Assembly (NCBI GenBank): GCA_007129335.1
Contig: SKVS01000265.1
Coordinates: forward strand, 1-6,520
Source of the DNA: Spirochaetaceae bacterium
Lineage (GTDB): Bacteria > Spirochaetota > Spirochaetia > DSM-27196 > Salinispiraceae
Direction of reading: 5' to 3'
DNA length: 6,520 nucleotides
Every line of letters begins with the position of its first letter. Positions within the stretch are counted from its first letter, which is position 1. Made by a program: the position numbers and the translations under genes. Under the pieces are notes generated by a model, which ran no database searches, was not told where the DNA came from, and was given only the letters and a program-made list of their open reading frames with translations. This document shows, piece after piece, positions 5,644-6,520 of this stretch.

Positions 5644-6520
5644 ATGGGTATTTTAGACCGTTTCCAGAAAGATGCGAAACAGGGAAACAAAACCGAAGAG
5701 GAACAACAGACCAACCTCCCCTTCCTTCCCGTCAGCGATGTTATTCTTTTTCCCGGTTCCACCCTCCCCCTTTACATTATGAAACCCCAGGGACAAAAAA
5801 CTATCGATGAATCCATGGCTGGAAACAGAAAACTGGTCATTGGATATCACGATAAAGACCTGGATGAACTGGATTTCTCCCACATTTATCCAGTTGCAAC
5901 TGAAGCACGACTGGTCCAGGTAATGAAGCTGCCCAATAACACCAGCCGAATACTGGTAGAAGGCCTGAGAAGGGTTTATCCCAAGGCCCTGCACCAGGAA
6001 AACGGAAAAATCCTCGTGGAGACCGAGCCTGTTATTGAAGATAATACCCTCTCGGATCCTATTCCCGGACTGCTTCGAACCCTGAAAGAAGATTTTGAAC
6101 TGTATTCCAAAGTTAACAAACGGCTGCCTAAGGAGCTGGTTTCAAAGGTAAAAGAACATCAGTCACCAAATGGAACCATTGATTTGCTAGGAAGCTCCCT
6201 GAACTCACCTTATACCGAGAAACTGCCCATTTTCCTGGAAACCAATACAAAACAACGGCTGGAACAAACAGCTATTCTCTTACAAACCGAAAAGGAAGTT
6301 TGGGATCTAAGAAAATCCATAGCGGACAAAGTTAAAAAACGCATGGAGGACAGTCAGAAAGAATATTTCATAAATGAACAAATCAAAGAAATGCACCGAG
6401 AACTGGGGAAGGACGATGAAGATCCCACGGGTATTAAGGAACTGGAAAAACGATTCCTCGAGAAAAACCTTCCCCAGGAACCTGCAGAGCGGTTCAAGAT
6501 AGAATCAAAGCGTTTATCCC
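5644..6520 (+). CDS. lon: ATP-dependent protease Lon (LonA type), N-terminal 292 residues; 3' end outside window
   Basis: The frame is open from the ATG at 5644 to the right edge and is cut there. Lon is a cytoplasmic hexameric AAA+ serine protease that degrades misfolded and specific regulatory proteins. The visible part covers the N-terminal LON substrate-recognition domain (about 25-215), with LPFLPVSDVILFPGSTLPLYI (25-45) and RLVQVMKLPNNTSRILVEGLRRV (89-111), then the coiled-coil helical region with KEYFINEQIKEMHRELG (239-255), a close match to the family. The ATPase and Ser-Lys peptidase domains lie beyond the window. The start is secure: an in-frame TGA at 5617 leaves no other ATG, and AAGGA (5629-5633) lies ten bases upstream. 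The first 24 residues are a polar, Glu/Gln-rich leader before the conserved domain. It lies 174 bases after clpX. Confidence 0.95.
   Translation, partial: MGILDRFQKDAKQGNKTEEEQQTNLPFLPVSDVILFPGSTLPLYIMKPQGQKTIDESMAGNRKLVIGYHDKDLDELDFSHIYPVATEARLVQVMKLPNNTSRILVEGLRRVYPKALHQENGKILVETEPVIEDNTLSDPIPGLLRTLKEDFELYSKVNKRLPKELVSKVKEHQSPNGTIDLLGSSLNSPYTEKLPIFLETNTKQRLEQTAILLQTEKEVWDLRKSIADKVKKRMEDSQKEYFINEQIKEMHRELGKDDEDPTGIKELEKRFLEKNLPQEPAERFKIESKRLS

Noticed and set aside
5471..5656. A 61-residue open frame between clpX and lon
   Set aside because: It has no Shine-Dalgarno, runs into the lon start in another frame, and its composition does not look like a protein of this genome. The gap is better read as a leader region.

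Overview
This is chromosomal housekeeping DNA from a bacterium, most likely a spirochaete of the Spirochaeta/Treponema kind. Three things suggest this: the start of the window encodes the C-terminal part of a RarA ATPase carrying a long extra domain, a fusion I know from cyanobacteria and spirochaetes; the tig-clpP-clpX block has tRNA genes just upstream; and base composition is moderate, with no CCA encoded in any tRNA gene. The assignment is inferred from family resemblance and has not been tested by a search. All genes are on the + strand.

Layout. Bases 2-1429 hold the 3' part of a rarA fusion gene, open from the left edge. Bases 1493-2021 hold five tRNA genes (His-GTG, Arg-TCG, Lys-CTT, Leu-TAG, Gly-GCC). 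They look like two transcription units: a promoter near 1450-1478 for His-Arg-Lys and a good one at 1775-1803 for Leu-Gly. The array closes with a strong intrinsic terminator at 2031-2063. A stable 5' UTR hairpin follows at 2064-2100, and then the protein quality-control cluster: tig (2130-3470), clpP (3624-4238), clpX (4222-5469, overlapping clpP by 17 bases) and the first 292 codons of lon (from 5644, cut by the right edge).

How the genes work together. Trigger factor meets nascent chains at the ribosome exit tunnel. ClpX unfolds substrates and feeds them to the ClpP chamber. Lon is an independent ATP-dependent protease. The overlap makes clpP and clpX one translational unit. The tig-clpP gap (153 bases) and the clpX-lon gap (174 bases) contain hairpins that could set the relative expression of each step. 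RarA acts at stalled replication forks and is functionally separate.

Nothing here looks like a new defence, mobile or biosynthetic system. The points most worth a second look are the uncharacterised C-terminal domain of the RarA fusion, the degenerate prolyl-isomerase domain of trigger factor, and the structured leader and intergenic RNAs around tig and clpP.
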